NCBI RefSeq assembly: GCF_016526145.1
Contig: NZ_JADDUE010000013.1
Coordinates: 83,215 to 147,214 of the forward strand
DNA length: 64,000 nt
Source of the DNA: Saccharopolyspora galaxeae
Lineage (GTDB): Bacteria > Actinomycetota > Actinomycetes > Mycobacteriales > Pseudonocardiaceae
Reading direction: 5' to 3'
The translations under genes were made by a program, and so were the position numbers. The notes beneath the pieces were generated by a model, which made no database searches, had not been told where the DNA came from, and saw only the letters and a list, made by a program, of their open reading frames with translations. Shown one piece after another: positions 43,282 through 51,188 of this stretch. Each line of letters starts with the position of its first letter. Position 1 is the first letter of the stretch.

Positions 43282-44016
43282 TCAGCCGGAGTCGGCTTGC
43301 CCCTTGCTGCCGAGCCCGATCAGGGCGCGCCGCAAAACGTCGGCCTGGGCGGGGTTGTAGAGGTCGTCGACGGCCTTGACCATCGTTTCCTCGACGAACT
43401 GCGGGCCGTGCGGGGCGTCGGAATGCGATTCGGCCAAGCCGGGGTGCTTCGCCAGTAGCTCGCGGAAGTATGGGACCAAGCGCTCGGCCAAGGCGATGCG
43501 GGTCGGTTCGTCGGCGTCGGCGGGCAGCTCGTTGAACTCGGCGTCCGTGGGGTCGTCGGGCAGGTCCTGCAGCATGTCCGCGTAGGTCTGCAGGTATCCG
43601 GGTCCGAGCACCCGGGTCATGACGGTGACGAAGCCGCGGTCGGCATCGGAGAGCCCGGTGGCCGGGGCGAACTCGGGCGGCAGGTCGGCTGGCGCCGAGC
43701 GGCGCAGGATGACGCCGAGTTCGACCCGCGCCCGTTGCAGCCGCTCGATGGTCGCGGCGAGTTCGGCGTCGAGCGTGCGCAGCGCGTCCTCGGGGTGCTC
43801 GTCGGTGTCTCCCATGGCTGCGATCTGCGACAGCGAGAACCCTAGATCGACCAAGCGCTTGATCCGCAACAGCCGGACCAGGTGGGCGACGCCGTACTGC
43901 TTGTAGCCGTTGGCGCGCCGCTCCGGCTCGGTCAGCAGGCCGACCTCGTGGTAGTGCCGCACCGCCCGCAAGCTCGTACCGGCGAGCTCGGCGAGTTCAC
44001 GGGTGCTCCAGGCCAC
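43282..44016 (-). CDS. MerR-family transcriptional regulator
   Basis: A 244-residue regulator. The N-terminal MerR winged helix (ELAELAGTSLRAVRHYHEVGL, then YGVAHLVRLLRIKRLVDLGF) spans residues 5-70, followed by a coiled-coil dimerisation helix (about 80-110) and a C-terminal effector domain without the Cys pairs of metal sensors. A drug- or small-molecule-responsive type is likely. GTG 44016 begins the helix-turn-helix. It is 175 bases downstream of ohrR on the same strand but is probably transcribed separately. Confidence 0.82.
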   Translation of the reverse strand: MAWSTRELAELAGTSLRAVRHYHEVGLLTEPERRANGYKQYGVAHLVRLLRIKRLVDLGFSLSQIAAMGDTDEHPEDALRTLDAELAATIERLQRARVELGVILRRSAPADLPPEFAPATGLSDADRGFVTVMTRVLGPGYLQTYADMLQDLPDDPTDAEFNELPADADEPTRIALAERLVPYFRELLAKHPGLAESHSDAPHGPQFVEETMVKAVDDLYNPAQADVLRRALIGLGSKGQADSG

Positions 44017-44191
44017 CGACCGTCACCTCATTTCCGCGTAGGCGCCGCTGAAGACGTCGCCGCCGGCGCGATCCGCCGAGGCGATGCCAGTCGAAACCGT
44101 GCCGTCGCGGCATGGTCAAGCGCCGGGGTGATCCGGTGACCTGATTCACCTCGGGTGCCGAGCGATCACGGCGCACGGCGAAGCTCGCGAG

Positions 44192-44719
44192 CTACTCGTC
44201 GGACTCGCCGGCCTCGTGCCCCGCGACCGTCGCGGTCGTCAGCGGGCTCGCCGCCTGGGCGGTGGCGGTGAGTTCGCGCAGGGTGCCGAGCAGTTCGCGG
44301 TTCGCCTCCGCGTCGAAGCGGTCGAGGGCGCACTGCAGGGCGTGCGGGACACCGGTGAGCCGCGAGCGCAGTTCGTACCCGGCGTCGGTCAGGCTCACCA
44401 GCACCCGCGATTCGTTGTCGCTGGCGCGGCGCCGCTCGACCAGCCCGTGCGCTTCGAGCCGCTTCAGCAGCGGTGACACGGTTCCGTAGTCCAGCTGCAG
44501 CGTCTCGGTCAGATCCTTGACCGGGCGGGTGTCGCGTTCCCACAGCACCAGCAGCACGAGGTACTGCGGATACGTCACCCCGAGCTCGTTGAGCAGCGGC
44601 CGGTACAGCTCGGTGACGGCCCGCGAGGCGGCGTAGAGCGCGAAGCACAGCTGGTTGTCCAGCTGCAGGCCCTCCGGGTTCTCCGGCTCGGCGGGCCGCG
44701 GTTCCTGCGAGGTCGTCAT
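44192..44719 (-). CDS. ohrR: OhrR, organic-peroxide-sensing MarR-family repressor
   Basis: A 175-residue MarR-type repressor. The redox-sensing cysteine sits in QLDNQLCFALYAASRAV near residue 26, exactly the OhrR context, and the paired Tyr residues further on (ELYRPLLNELGVTYPQYL) that contact the peroxidatic Cys are present. The winged helix (VKDLTETLQLDYGTVSPLLKRLE; quoted part LDYGTVSPLLKRLE) lies about residues 62-100. Oxidation by organic hydroperoxide releases it from DNA. It is divergent from ohr, 304 bases away, which it should control. ATG 44719 was preferred over an upstream ATG. Confidence 0.86.
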   Translation of the reverse strand: MTTSQEPRPAEPENPEGLQLDNQLCFALYAASRAVTELYRPLLNELGVTYPQYLVLLVLWERDTRPVKDLTETLQLDYGTVSPLLKRLEAHGLVERRRASDNESRVLVSLTDAGYELRSRLTGVPHALQCALDRFDAEANRELLGTLRELTATAQAASPLTTATVAGHEAGESDE

Positions 44720-45023
44720 TCCCCCGACGCTAGACCTCGCGGGGCCGGAGCTCAATGTCCTGGACTCCCAGGCCTTGGTGCCTCATGAGGTGTGGTCGCC
44801 GCCCGCACCGGCAACCCCTGAGCACGAGCGACCGATGGCCGTGCGGGCATGAGTGGTTGCGTGCAGGCAGGCCGACACATAGTGTGCGATCACCTGGAGC
44901 ACCAGTTCCTGGAGCACAAGTTAGGCCGTGGATCGGCGGACCGGCGCGCTGCACGAGCGAGCAGCCGCGACGGCTCATCGACGCCGGTGCCCGGCAGTAC
45001 CCGCATTTCGCAGGAGGACGACC
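44720..45023. other. ohrR-ohr divergent control region
   Basis: This 304-base gap holds a perfect 10-base palindrome CCTCATGAGG (44781-44790), an inverted repeat CCTGG-N4-CCAGG (44759-44772), a near-palindrome CACAT-A-GTGTG near 44878-44888, and two direct copies of CCTGGAGCAC (44893-44902 and 44908-44917). Any of them could be the OhrR operator; none is a clear match to a known one. No gene is apparent. Confidence 0.4.
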
Positions 45024-45443
45024 ATGAGCATTGTTTACACCGCGACGGCCACTTCCAGCGGCGGCGGCCGGGACGGGCAGGTGCGCTCGTCGGACGGCCG
45101 GATCGACGCGCCGGTGCGGATGCCGTCGGCGATGGGCGGCAACGGCGAGGGCACCAACCCCGAGCAGCTGTTCGCCGCGGCCTACGCCACCTGCTTCCAC
45201 GGCGCGATGCGGCTGGCCGCCAAGGACAAGGGCACCGCGGTCCCGGACGACGCGACGATCGACGCCGAGGTCGGCATCGGCCCGGACGACACCAGCTTCG
45301 GCGTGACCGCGACGCTGACCGGGCACTTCCCGGGCCTGGACCAGCAGACGGCCGACGACCTGATGCACGGCGCACACCAGGTGTGCCCCTACTCCAAGGC
45401 GACCCGCGGCAACATCGAGGTCACGCTGCGCGCGACCGTGTGA
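45024..45443 (+). CDS. ohr: Organic hydroperoxide resistance protein Ohr
   Basis: A 139-residue thiol peroxidase of the Ohr/OsmC family that reduces organic hydroperoxides. Both catalytic cysteines are present: the peroxidatic Cys in YATCFHGAM (near residue 59) and the resolving Cys in HQVCPYSKATRG (near residue 123). GTNPEQLFAAAY is the usual family motif. A CAGGAGG site precedes the ATG. The divergent ohrR supports the assignment. Confidence 0.93.
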   Translation: MSIVYTATATSSGGGRDGQVRSSDGRIDAPVRMPSAMGGNGEGTNPEQLFAAAYATCFHGAMRLAAKDKGTAVPDDATIDAEVGIGPDDTSFGVTATLTGHFPGLDQQTADDLMHGAHQVCPYSKATRGNIEVTLRATV

Positions 45444-45476
45444 CCGTCCCCCGCAAGGGATTGGAGACCGCAGCCG

Positions 45477-45914
45477 TTGAGTTTGATCAGCAGTTCCGGA
45501 ATCGCCCACGCGCGCTTGACCGTCACCGACATCGAGCGGTCGAAGGCGTTCTACGAGCACGTTTTCGGCTGGCCGGTGGTGATCGACGCATCGGACCGGG
45601 CCGGTGAGCCCGGCGTGCACGACTCGCCGGAGCAGTTCTACGGCGGAACCGTGTACCGAACCCCGTCGGGAGAGCTGTTCGGACTGCGCCCGGTGGCACC
45701 CGCGGGACAACGGTTCGATTCCGCGCAAACCGGCCTGGACCACGTCAGCTTCCAGGTCGAAGCACGGGAGGACCTGGTGACCGCCCGCCAGCGGCTCGCC
45801 GCGGCGGAGATCCCGCACGGGGAGGTCATCGACCTGCCGGACTCGGGCCTGTCGATCCTGTCGTTCAGCGATCCCGACGGGATCCACCTGGAACTGACCG
45901 CTCCCCTGGCCTGA
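45477..45914 (+). CDS. VOC (glyoxalase/bleomycin-resistance) family protein
   Basis: A 145-residue protein with two beta-alpha-beta-beta-beta modules. The metal-binding pattern appears as His in IAHARLTVTDIERS, His in GLDHVSFQVEA and Glu in DGIHLELTAP, so a metal-dependent lyase, dioxygenase or isomerase is possible. The TTG start at 45477 follows a GGAT-TGGAG segment. It starts 33 bases after ohr on the same strand and may be co-transcribed. The substrate is unknown. Confidence 0.76.
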   Translation: MSLISSSGIAHARLTVTDIERSKAFYEHVFGWPVVIDASDRAGEPGVHDSPEQFYGGTVYRTPSGELFGLRPVAPAGQRFDSAQTGLDHVSFQVEAREDLVTARQRLAAAEIPHGEVIDLPDSGLSILSFSDPDGIHLELTAPLA

Positions 45915-45930
45915 GCGGAAGCAGGACCCG

Positions 45931-45982
45931 CCTCCCGGGCGCGGGACGTTGCACGCCTCCGCGGGGAGCCGTGCCCGGGAGG
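45931..45982 (+). terminator. Inverted repeat after the VOC gene
   Basis: CCTCCCGGGC (45931-45940) and GCCCGGGAGG (45973-45982) are perfect 10-base arms around a 32-base loop, 16 bases after the VOC stop codon. Probably the terminator of the ohr-VOC unit. Its second arm overlaps the first unit of the 14-bp tandem repeat. Confidence 0.5.
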
Positions 45983-46034
45983 CCGGGCCGACGAGGCCGA
46001 GTCAAGGAGGCCGGGCGAACGAGGCCGGGCGAAC
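45979..46034. repeat. Four tandem repeats of 14 bp
   Basis: Units begin at 45979, 45993, 46007 and 46021. The last two are identical (GAGGCCGGGCGAAC); the first two differ at a few positions (GAGGCCGGGCCGAC and GAGGCCGAGTCAAG). The array ends 28 bases before the start of the alcohol dehydrogenase gene. Confidence 0.8.
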
Positions 46035-46061
46035 ACCGACGACGAAGAACGAGGAGCAATC

Positions 46062-47069
46062 ATGCGAGCCGTGCAGGTCTCCGAACCGGGAGGTCCGCTG
46101 GAACTCGTCGAGCGCGACGTTCCCGAAGTCCGCGACGACCAGGTCCGGGTGCGCGTGCAAGCCTGCGGGGTCTGCCACAGCGACATGTGGGCCAAGGAAG
46201 GCGCGCTGCCCATCACCCCGTACCCGATCATTCCCGGTCACGAGATCGTGGGGATCATCGACGAGCTCGGCCCCGCGGTGACCGGTCCGTGGCAGCGCGG
46301 CGACCGGGTGGGGATCGGCTGGTTCGGCGGGTCCTGCCTGCACTGCGATTCCTGCCGCCGGGGCGACTTCATCACCTGCGCGAACGGGAAGATCCCCGGC
46401 ATCACCTTCGACGGCGGCTACGCCGACAACGTCGTGGTCTCCGCCGACGCACTGGCCCGGATACCGGAGGAGCTGTCCGCGGTCGAGGCCGCGCCGCTGC
46501 TGTGCGCGGGCGTGACGACCTACCACGCGCTGCGCGAGAGCACGGCCCGTCCCGGTGACCGCGTCGCCGTGCTCGGCGTCGGCGGGCTCGGGCACCTGGG
46601 CATCCAGTTCGCCGCGCGGATGGGCATGGAGGTCGTGGCGATCTCCCGCGGCACCGGCAAGGCCGACCTCGCCCGGCAGCTCGGCGCGCACCGGCACATC
46701 GACAGCGAAGCCACCGATCCGGCCGAGGAGTTGGCCGCGCTCGGCGGCGCGCAGGTCGTGCTGGCCACCGCTGCGAGCGGGGCGGCGGTCAGCGCGCTCG
46801 TGCCCGGGCTCGCGCCGCGGGGCCAGTTGCTGGTGCTCGGGGCGCCGAGCGACCCGCTGCAGGTGCAGGCACCTTCGTTGATCATGCCGGGTGCCGCGGT
46901 CGTCGGCCATCCTTCCGGGACCTCGAAGGATTCCGAGGACACGCTGCGGTTCAGCAGGCTGACCGGGGTCCAGTCGATGATCGAGACCATGCCGCTGGAG
47001 CAGGCACCGGACGCCTACGCGAAGATGATCAACAACGAGGCGCGGTTCCGCATGGTCCTCACCACCTGA
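46062..47069 (+). CDS. Zinc-dependent alcohol dehydrogenase
   Basis: A 335-residue medium-chain dehydrogenase. The catalytic zinc ligands are Cys in GVCHSDMW (near residue 38), His-Glu in IPGHEIVG (near 60) and a later Cys near LLCAGVTTY (about 148). The structural zinc is held by CLHCDSCRRGDFITC (near 91-105). The NAD(P) motif GVGGLGHLG is near residue 172. It interconverts an alcohol and aldehyde; family relatives act on a wide range of substrates. GAGGAGC precedes the ATG. It lies just after a 14-bp tandem-repeat array and before a hairpin terminator. Confidence 0.88.
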   Translation: MRAVQVSEPGGPLELVERDVPEVRDDQVRVRVQACGVCHSDMWAKEGALPITPYPIIPGHEIVGIIDELGPAVTGPWQRGDRVGIGWFGGSCLHCDSCRRGDFITCANGKIPGITFDGGYADNVVVSADALARIPEELSAVEAAPLLCAGVTTYHALRESTARPGDRVAVLGVGGLGHLGIQFAARMGMEVVAISRGTGKADLARQLGAHRHIDSEATDPAEELAALGGAQVVLATAASGAAVSALVPGLAPRGQLLVLGAPSDPLQVQAPSLIMPGAAVVGHPSGTSKDSEDTLRFSRLTGVQSMIETMPLEQAPDAYAKMINNEARFRMVLTT

Positions 47070-47085
47070 TCCGTCCGCGCGGGTG

Positions 47086-47127
47086 GCTCCGGCGCGGTCG
47101 GCGACAGCGGCGCCGTCCGGCCGGAGC
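47086..47127 (+). terminator. Hairpin after the alcohol dehydrogenase gene
   Basis: GCTCCGGC (47086-47093) and GCCGGAGC (47120-47127) form an 8-bp stem with a 26-base GC-rich loop that can itself fold. It starts 17 bases after the stop codon. Confidence 0.45.
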
Positions 47128-47223
47128 GCCGACCCGGTCCGTGCTACCGGCGAGCGGAACGGATCGTGCGACGACCTTCGAGAACCCGCGACATCCGAGC
47201 CCGTTTCATGCTGGAATACTGGC

Positions 47224-47236
47224 GGAATCCGGTTCC
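47224..47236. promoter_or_regulatory. IclR-type operator candidate (GGAA-N5-TTCC)
   Basis: GGAATCCGGTTCC lies 44 bases before the preferred start of the IclR gene. GGAA-N5-TTCC is the core geometry of the E. coli IclR operator, so autoregulation is plausible. Confidence 0.42.
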
Positions 47237-47279
47237 CCTGACAGAAACGCTGGCCGTGCCACCGAACAACACCGCAGCC

Positions 47280-48062
47280 ATGAGCACCGGGCCCGTGAAC
47301 ACCGGCACCGAGGCGGCCGCACGGGTCGCCGACGTGCTGCTGCTGTTCACCGGCGGCCGGACCTACCTCGGCGTCAGCACGATCGGCCGGGAACTCGGCA
47401 TCTCCAAAGCCGTCGTCTACCGCATCCTGCAATCGCTGGTCTCGCGCGAAGTCCTGGTGACCGACCCCGACGGTTACCGGCTGGGCCCGGCCGCGGTGGC
47501 GCTCGGGGCGAGCGCGCTGCGGCGCTCCGACGCCCGCACGGCCGCGGCGCCCGTGCTGCGGCGACTGCGCGACGAGACCGGTGAGACCACGACGCTGTCC
47601 GGGCTGGTCGGCGACGAGCGGGTCTACCTCGACCAGTTCGAGAGCGGCGCCGAGATCAAGATGACCGTCGAGGCGGGCAGGCGGTTCCCGCTGCACGCCG
47701 GGTCGTCGGGCAAGGCGATTCTGGCGCACCTGCCGGAGGACCGGCGTGCGGCGGTGCTCTCCGGCGAGCTCGGCGCGCTCACCGAGCGGACCGTGACCGA
47801 CCGGGCGGCGCTGCGCGACGAGCTGGCCGCGATCGCCGAGGACGGTGTCGCGGTGTCGCTCGGTGAGCGACAGGTGGGTGCCGGGTCGGTCGCGGCGCCG
47901 CTGATCGGCCCGGACGGCGAGGTGCACGGCGCGATCAGCGTCTGCGGTCCCGAGCACCGCTTCAGCCCGGACAAGATCGAGCGCTACCGCGAGCTCGTGC
48001 GCGCGGCCACCGCGGAGATCGCCCGGAACTGGGCGGTTCCGCCCGCCGCGAGCGGGCGCTGA
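47280..48062 (+). CDS. IclR-family transcriptional regulator
   Basis: A 260-residue regulator with an N-terminal winged helix (residues about 14-75; YLGVSTIGRELGISKAVVYR in part GRELGISKAVVYRILQSL) and a C-terminal effector-binding GAF-like domain (about 80-255) with the usual HAGSSGKAILAHLP motif. The ATG at 47280 was chosen because it leaves the operator-like sequence outside the gene; longer in-frame starts exist back to about 47166. It converges on the amidohydrolase gene with a 6-base gap and is the only regulator near the amidohydrolase/flavoprotein/CoA-transferase cluster, which it probably controls. Confidence 0.83.
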   Translation: MSTGPVNTGTEAAARVADVLLLFTGGRTYLGVSTIGRELGISKAVVYRILQSLVSREVLVTDPDGYRLGPAAVALGASALRRSDARTAAAPVLRRLRDETGETTTLSGLVGDERVYLDQFESGAEIKMTVEAGRRFPLHAGSSGKAILAHLPEDRRAAVLSGELGALTERTVTDRAALRDELAAIAEDGVAVSLGERQVGAGSVAAPLIGPDGEVHGAISVCGPEHRFSPDKIERYRELVRAATAEIARNWAVPPAASGR

Positions 48063-48068
48063 GCCGCT

Positions 48069-49538
48069 TCAGCGCCCGCGCCGAAGGTACCTGCCGACCG
48101 GCTCGTCCTGCAGCTTGCCGCCTGCGAACACGTGGTGGCCGCGCACGAAGGTGTCGGTGATCTTCGCCGACATCGGGAAACCTTCGAACGGCGTGTACTC
48201 CTGAGTGGACTCCGACTCGGCAGCCCGCACCGTCCACGACGCATTCGGGTCCACGAGGGCGAAATCGGCGTCGTAGCCCTCCGCCAGCGTTCCCTTGTGC
48301 AGCAATCCGTACCGCTGCGCCGGGTTCTGCGCCGTCAGCTTCGCGATCCGCTGCGGTGACAGGCCCCGCTTTGCGCCCTCGCCGACCAGGCCGGGCAGCA
48401 GGTACTCCGCGCCGCCGAAGCCCGATTTGGCGAGGAAGACGTCGTCGCGCTCGGCGCCGAACTTCATCTCGTCGCGGCAACAGGCGTGGTCGCTGACGAT
48501 CCAGTCCACCTCACCGGCGAGCACGTGGCCCCACAGCGCCTCGAGGTCCTCCCGCTCGCGCAGCGGCGGATTCACCTTGCCACCGATGCCGCTCGCAGTG
48601 TCCACATCGGCCAGCAGGTGCCCGACGGTGACCTCGCGGCGGAAATCCACGTGCGGGAACGTCCGCGCCATCCGCAGCGCCGCGTCCAGCGCTTTTTCCG
48701 AGGAAAGGTGCAGCAGGTTGATGTTCGCCAGCCCGGTCTCGTGCGCCAGGTAGGACGCGATGGTGACCGCGAGCCCTTCGGAGTGCGGCGGGCGGGAGGC
48801 GCTGTAGGCGCGCAGGCCGGACAGCTCGCCCTCCTGCTCCACCAGCTCGGTGTACGCCGTCATGATCTCCGCTGTCTCGCAGTGCAGCGACAGCGACAGG
48901 TACGGCGCGTACTCGGTGAAGACCTCGCGGGCTCGCTGCACACCGCGCATCACGAACTCGAAGTGCGCGAGGTCGTAGCGCTCTTCGGGCGGAATCATCA
49001 GGAAGTCGCTCTGGCTGCCCGAGCGCCCGTGCAGGCCGTGGCTGCCGTAGAACATGAAGATCTTGAACGACGTGACGCCGTGTTCCTCGACCAGGTATGG
49101 GATTTCCTCGATGTGCCGGGCCATCATCGGCGCCAGGTGGAAGGCGTAGTCCACGTGCGCGTTGCCTTCGGCGGCCGAGAGCACTTCGGGGAAGAATTCC
49201 CGGTAGCTGCCGCCTTTGTTCAGGTAGTACTGCCCGGTGCGCATGTAGGTCAGCGCCGTGGTGACCCCGCCTTGGGCACTCGCCCTGCTCTCCGAGCCGG
49301 TGTCGGTGGCGAGGTCGTTGTAGATGCCCCAGTGCTGGTGCGCGTCGACCACGCCAGGAAACGCCAGCAGCCCCCGCCCCTCGACGACCCGTGCGACATC
49401 GTCGCGCGCCAGACCCGGCGCGATGCGAACGATCTTGCCGTCGTTGACCGCGATGTCGACCAGGTCGGGCCGGTCGTCGTCGGGGTCCTCCGGGCGCACC
49501 ACCCGGACGTCGGTGACCAGTAGTTCGGTTGTCGCCAT
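48069..49538 (-). CDS. Cyclic amidohydrolase (dihydropyrimidinase/hydantoinase/allantoinase-like)
   Basis: A 489-residue metal-dependent amidohydrolase of the dihydropyrimidinase/allantoinase group, which opens cyclic amides or imides. The first metal motif reads VVDAHQHWG (near residue 64, a HxH pair), the carboxylated bridging Lys is in TSFKIFMFYG (near 158), His ligands lie in LSLHCETAE and LLHLSSEKA, and the Asp is in WIVSDHACC (near 345). An AGGAG site precedes ATG 49538. It is downstream of a flavoprotein on the same strand; the two are presumably one transcript. The true substrate is unknown. Confidence 0.84.
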   Translation of the reverse strand: MATTELLVTDVRVVRPEDPDDDRPDLVDIAVNDGKIVRIAPGLARDDVARVVEGRGLLAFPGVVDAHQHWGIYNDLATDTGSESRASAQGGVTTALTYMRTGQYYLNKGGSYREFFPEVLSAAEGNAHVDYAFHLAPMMARHIEEIPYLVEEHGVTSFKIFMFYGSHGLHGRSGSQSDFLMIPPEERYDLAHFEFVMRGVQRAREVFTEYAPYLSLSLHCETAEIMTAYTELVEQEGELSGLRAYSASRPPHSEGLAVTIASYLAHETGLANINLLHLSSEKALDAALRMARTFPHVDFRREVTVGHLLADVDTASGIGGKVNPPLREREDLEALWGHVLAGEVDWIVSDHACCRDEMKFGAERDDVFLAKSGFGGAEYLLPGLVGEGAKRGLSPQRIAKLTAQNPAQRYGLLHKGTLAEGYDADFALVDPNASWTVRAAESESTQEYTPFEGFPMSAKITDTFVRGHHVFAGGKLQDEPVGRYLRRGR

Positions 49539-50932
49539 TCGTGCTCCTCACTGAGCCTGTTGCGGTCGGGCCGCCCGGCGACGGGCGATGTCGTCGCGGC
49601 CAAATAGGACAGTCCGAACGCGGGTAGCAGGCCGTTTCCCGCGAGATAGCCCGCCGCGCCGTGCCCGGAGATCCCCGCTGCCGCTCCCCCGGCCGCGTAC
49701 AGCCCGGGAATCGGCCGGTCGTGCCGGTCGACGACCGCGGCGTGCTCGTCGACCAGCAGCCCGCCTTGGGTGTGGAACAGCGCGGGCACCACGCGCACCG
49801 CCGCGTACTCGGGAACCAGCGCGTGATCCCAGTTGGTGCGGCCGAACGGATCGGCCCGCTCGCCGCGCGCGTACTTCGCGGTGTTCGCCAGTTCTCCGGT
49901 CAGCTCGCGTTCCGGCAGGCCGGTCGCGCGGGCGAGTCCCGCCGCGTCCCCGGACCGCACCACGACGCCCGAGTCGACCGTGTCGCGGAAGTCCTGAAAG
50001 ACCTGGCACCGCTGGAAAACCGCCTCGTCCAGCACGATCCAGCCGGTTCCGCCGGGCCGGGCGGCCAGTTCCGCGGCGAACTCGGAGTAGCCGCGCAGCT
50101 CGTCGCCGAACCGCTGCCCGGTGCTGTCGACCAGGATTGCGCCTTGCACGACCGTGGCCCAGCCGACGAGCGTGCCCGCGCCCGCGGCGACCGCGCTGTG
50201 GCCCTGGTAGGCGTCGAGGTAGCCGGTCGCGGCGCCGAGCTTCTCGCCGATCCGGAGCGCATCGCCCCGCGAGTGGTCACCGCCCCGGTACAGCGCATCC
50301 GCGATCTCCGGCAGGTGCCGCCGCACGAGCTCCGGGTCCGCGCCGAAACCGTTGGTGGCCAACAGGATCGCGCGCGTCGGAATCTCCTCCTCGGCGCCGT
50401 CCGGATAGCGCACCACCGCCGCGCGGACCCGCCCGCCCTCGGTCCGCACGTCGACCAGCCGCGCGGGAACGAGCATGTCCACATCGGAGTGCCCGGCGGC
50501 CGCGCGCGCCAAGTGGTCGATCACCGCCGAGCCGTGACGTCCCGGTACCGAGTGGCAGCGCGGCACCGCGTGGCCGGGATAGGTGAAGTCGGTGACCAGC
50601 GACAGCGGTAACCCCACGACGTCGGCGAGCCATTCGACGAGTTCCGCGCTGACCGCGGCCAGCGTGCGCGCGAGGCGGGGTTCGGCCAGGCCGCCGGTCT
50701 TGGCCGCGATGTCGGCGAGGAACCGTTCCGGGGAGTCCTGCACACCGGCTCCGGCCTGCCACCGCGATCCGGCTGCGGGGAACATCGCCGTGGACATCGA
50801 GGTGTTGTTGCCGCGGCGGAAGTGCTCGTCGGCCTCCACCACGAGCACGCTCAGCCCGTGCTCGGCCGCGCGCAGCGCGCCCGCCAGCCCGCCGCCCGCA
50901 CCCGCGATCACGACGTCCACCCGATCGTCCAT
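49250..50932 (-). CDS. FAD-dependent oxidoreductase (fumarate reductase/3-ketosteroid dehydrogenase-like flavoprotein)
   Basis: A flavoprotein of the FAD_binding_2 family. It has VVIAGAGGGLAGALRAAEHG near the N-terminus, VLLATNGFGADPELV-like core and a closing GLYAAGGAAAGISGHGAAGYLAGN that binds FAD. The reading frame has no stop where the family normally ends (near LSYLAATT, about 49590): it runs 288 bases into the amidohydrolase gene in another frame, giving 560 residues with an unrelated C-terminus. A one-base slip would give a stop at 49548-49550, inside the amidohydrolase ribosome-binding site. So a frameshift or sequence error is likely. The likely role is dehydrogenation of a C-C bond next to a carbonyl or carboxyl. 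Confidence 0.75.
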   Translation of the reverse strand: MDDRVDVVIAGAGGGLAGALRAAEHGLSVLVVEADEHFRRGNNTSMSTAMFPAAGSRWQAGAGVQDSPERFLADIAAKTGGLAEPRLARTLAAVSAELVEWLADVVGLPLSLVTDFTYPGHAVPRCHSVPGRHGSAVIDHLARAAAGHSDVDMLVPARLVDVRTEGGRVRAAVVRYPDGAEEEIPTRAILLATNGFGADPELVRRHLPEIADALYRGGDHSRGDALRIGEKLGAATGYLDAYQGHSAVAAGAGTLVGWATVVQGAILVDSTGQRFGDELRGYSEFAAELAARPGGTGWIVLDEAVFQRCQVFQDFRDTVDSGVVVRSGDAAGLARATGLPERELTGELANTAKYARGERADPFGRTNWDHALVPEYAAVRVVPALFHTQGGLLVDEHAAVVDRHDRPIPGLYAAGGAAAGISGHGAAGYLAGNGLLPAFGLSYLAATTSPVAGRPDRNRLSEEHEWRQPNYWSPTSGWCARRTPTTTGPTWSTSRSTTARSFASRRVWRATMSHGSSRGGGCWRFLAWSTRTSTGASTTTSPPTPARRAGRVPKAGSPRR

Positions 50933-51188
50933 GCGCCTCGACCTCCCGTCGTTCCCCTGGAAGAAACAATGGGAACCGCTTGGCGGGCAGCCTGACACCG
51001 CAGGTGAACCGGCGTCAACGGTCGACCGCTCTTGACTTGCAGCGCGATCGGCGCGAGCTTGTCCCTGTGCGGCAAGAGCGCCACCGGAAAGCAAGCCGCT
51101 CTTTGTTCCCATCAGGGAAACACTCGGCATCGAGCCCGATTCGCCGCTCGCAGACCCGAAATTGGCTCTCAGAAAGGCAGGTGCGCCG

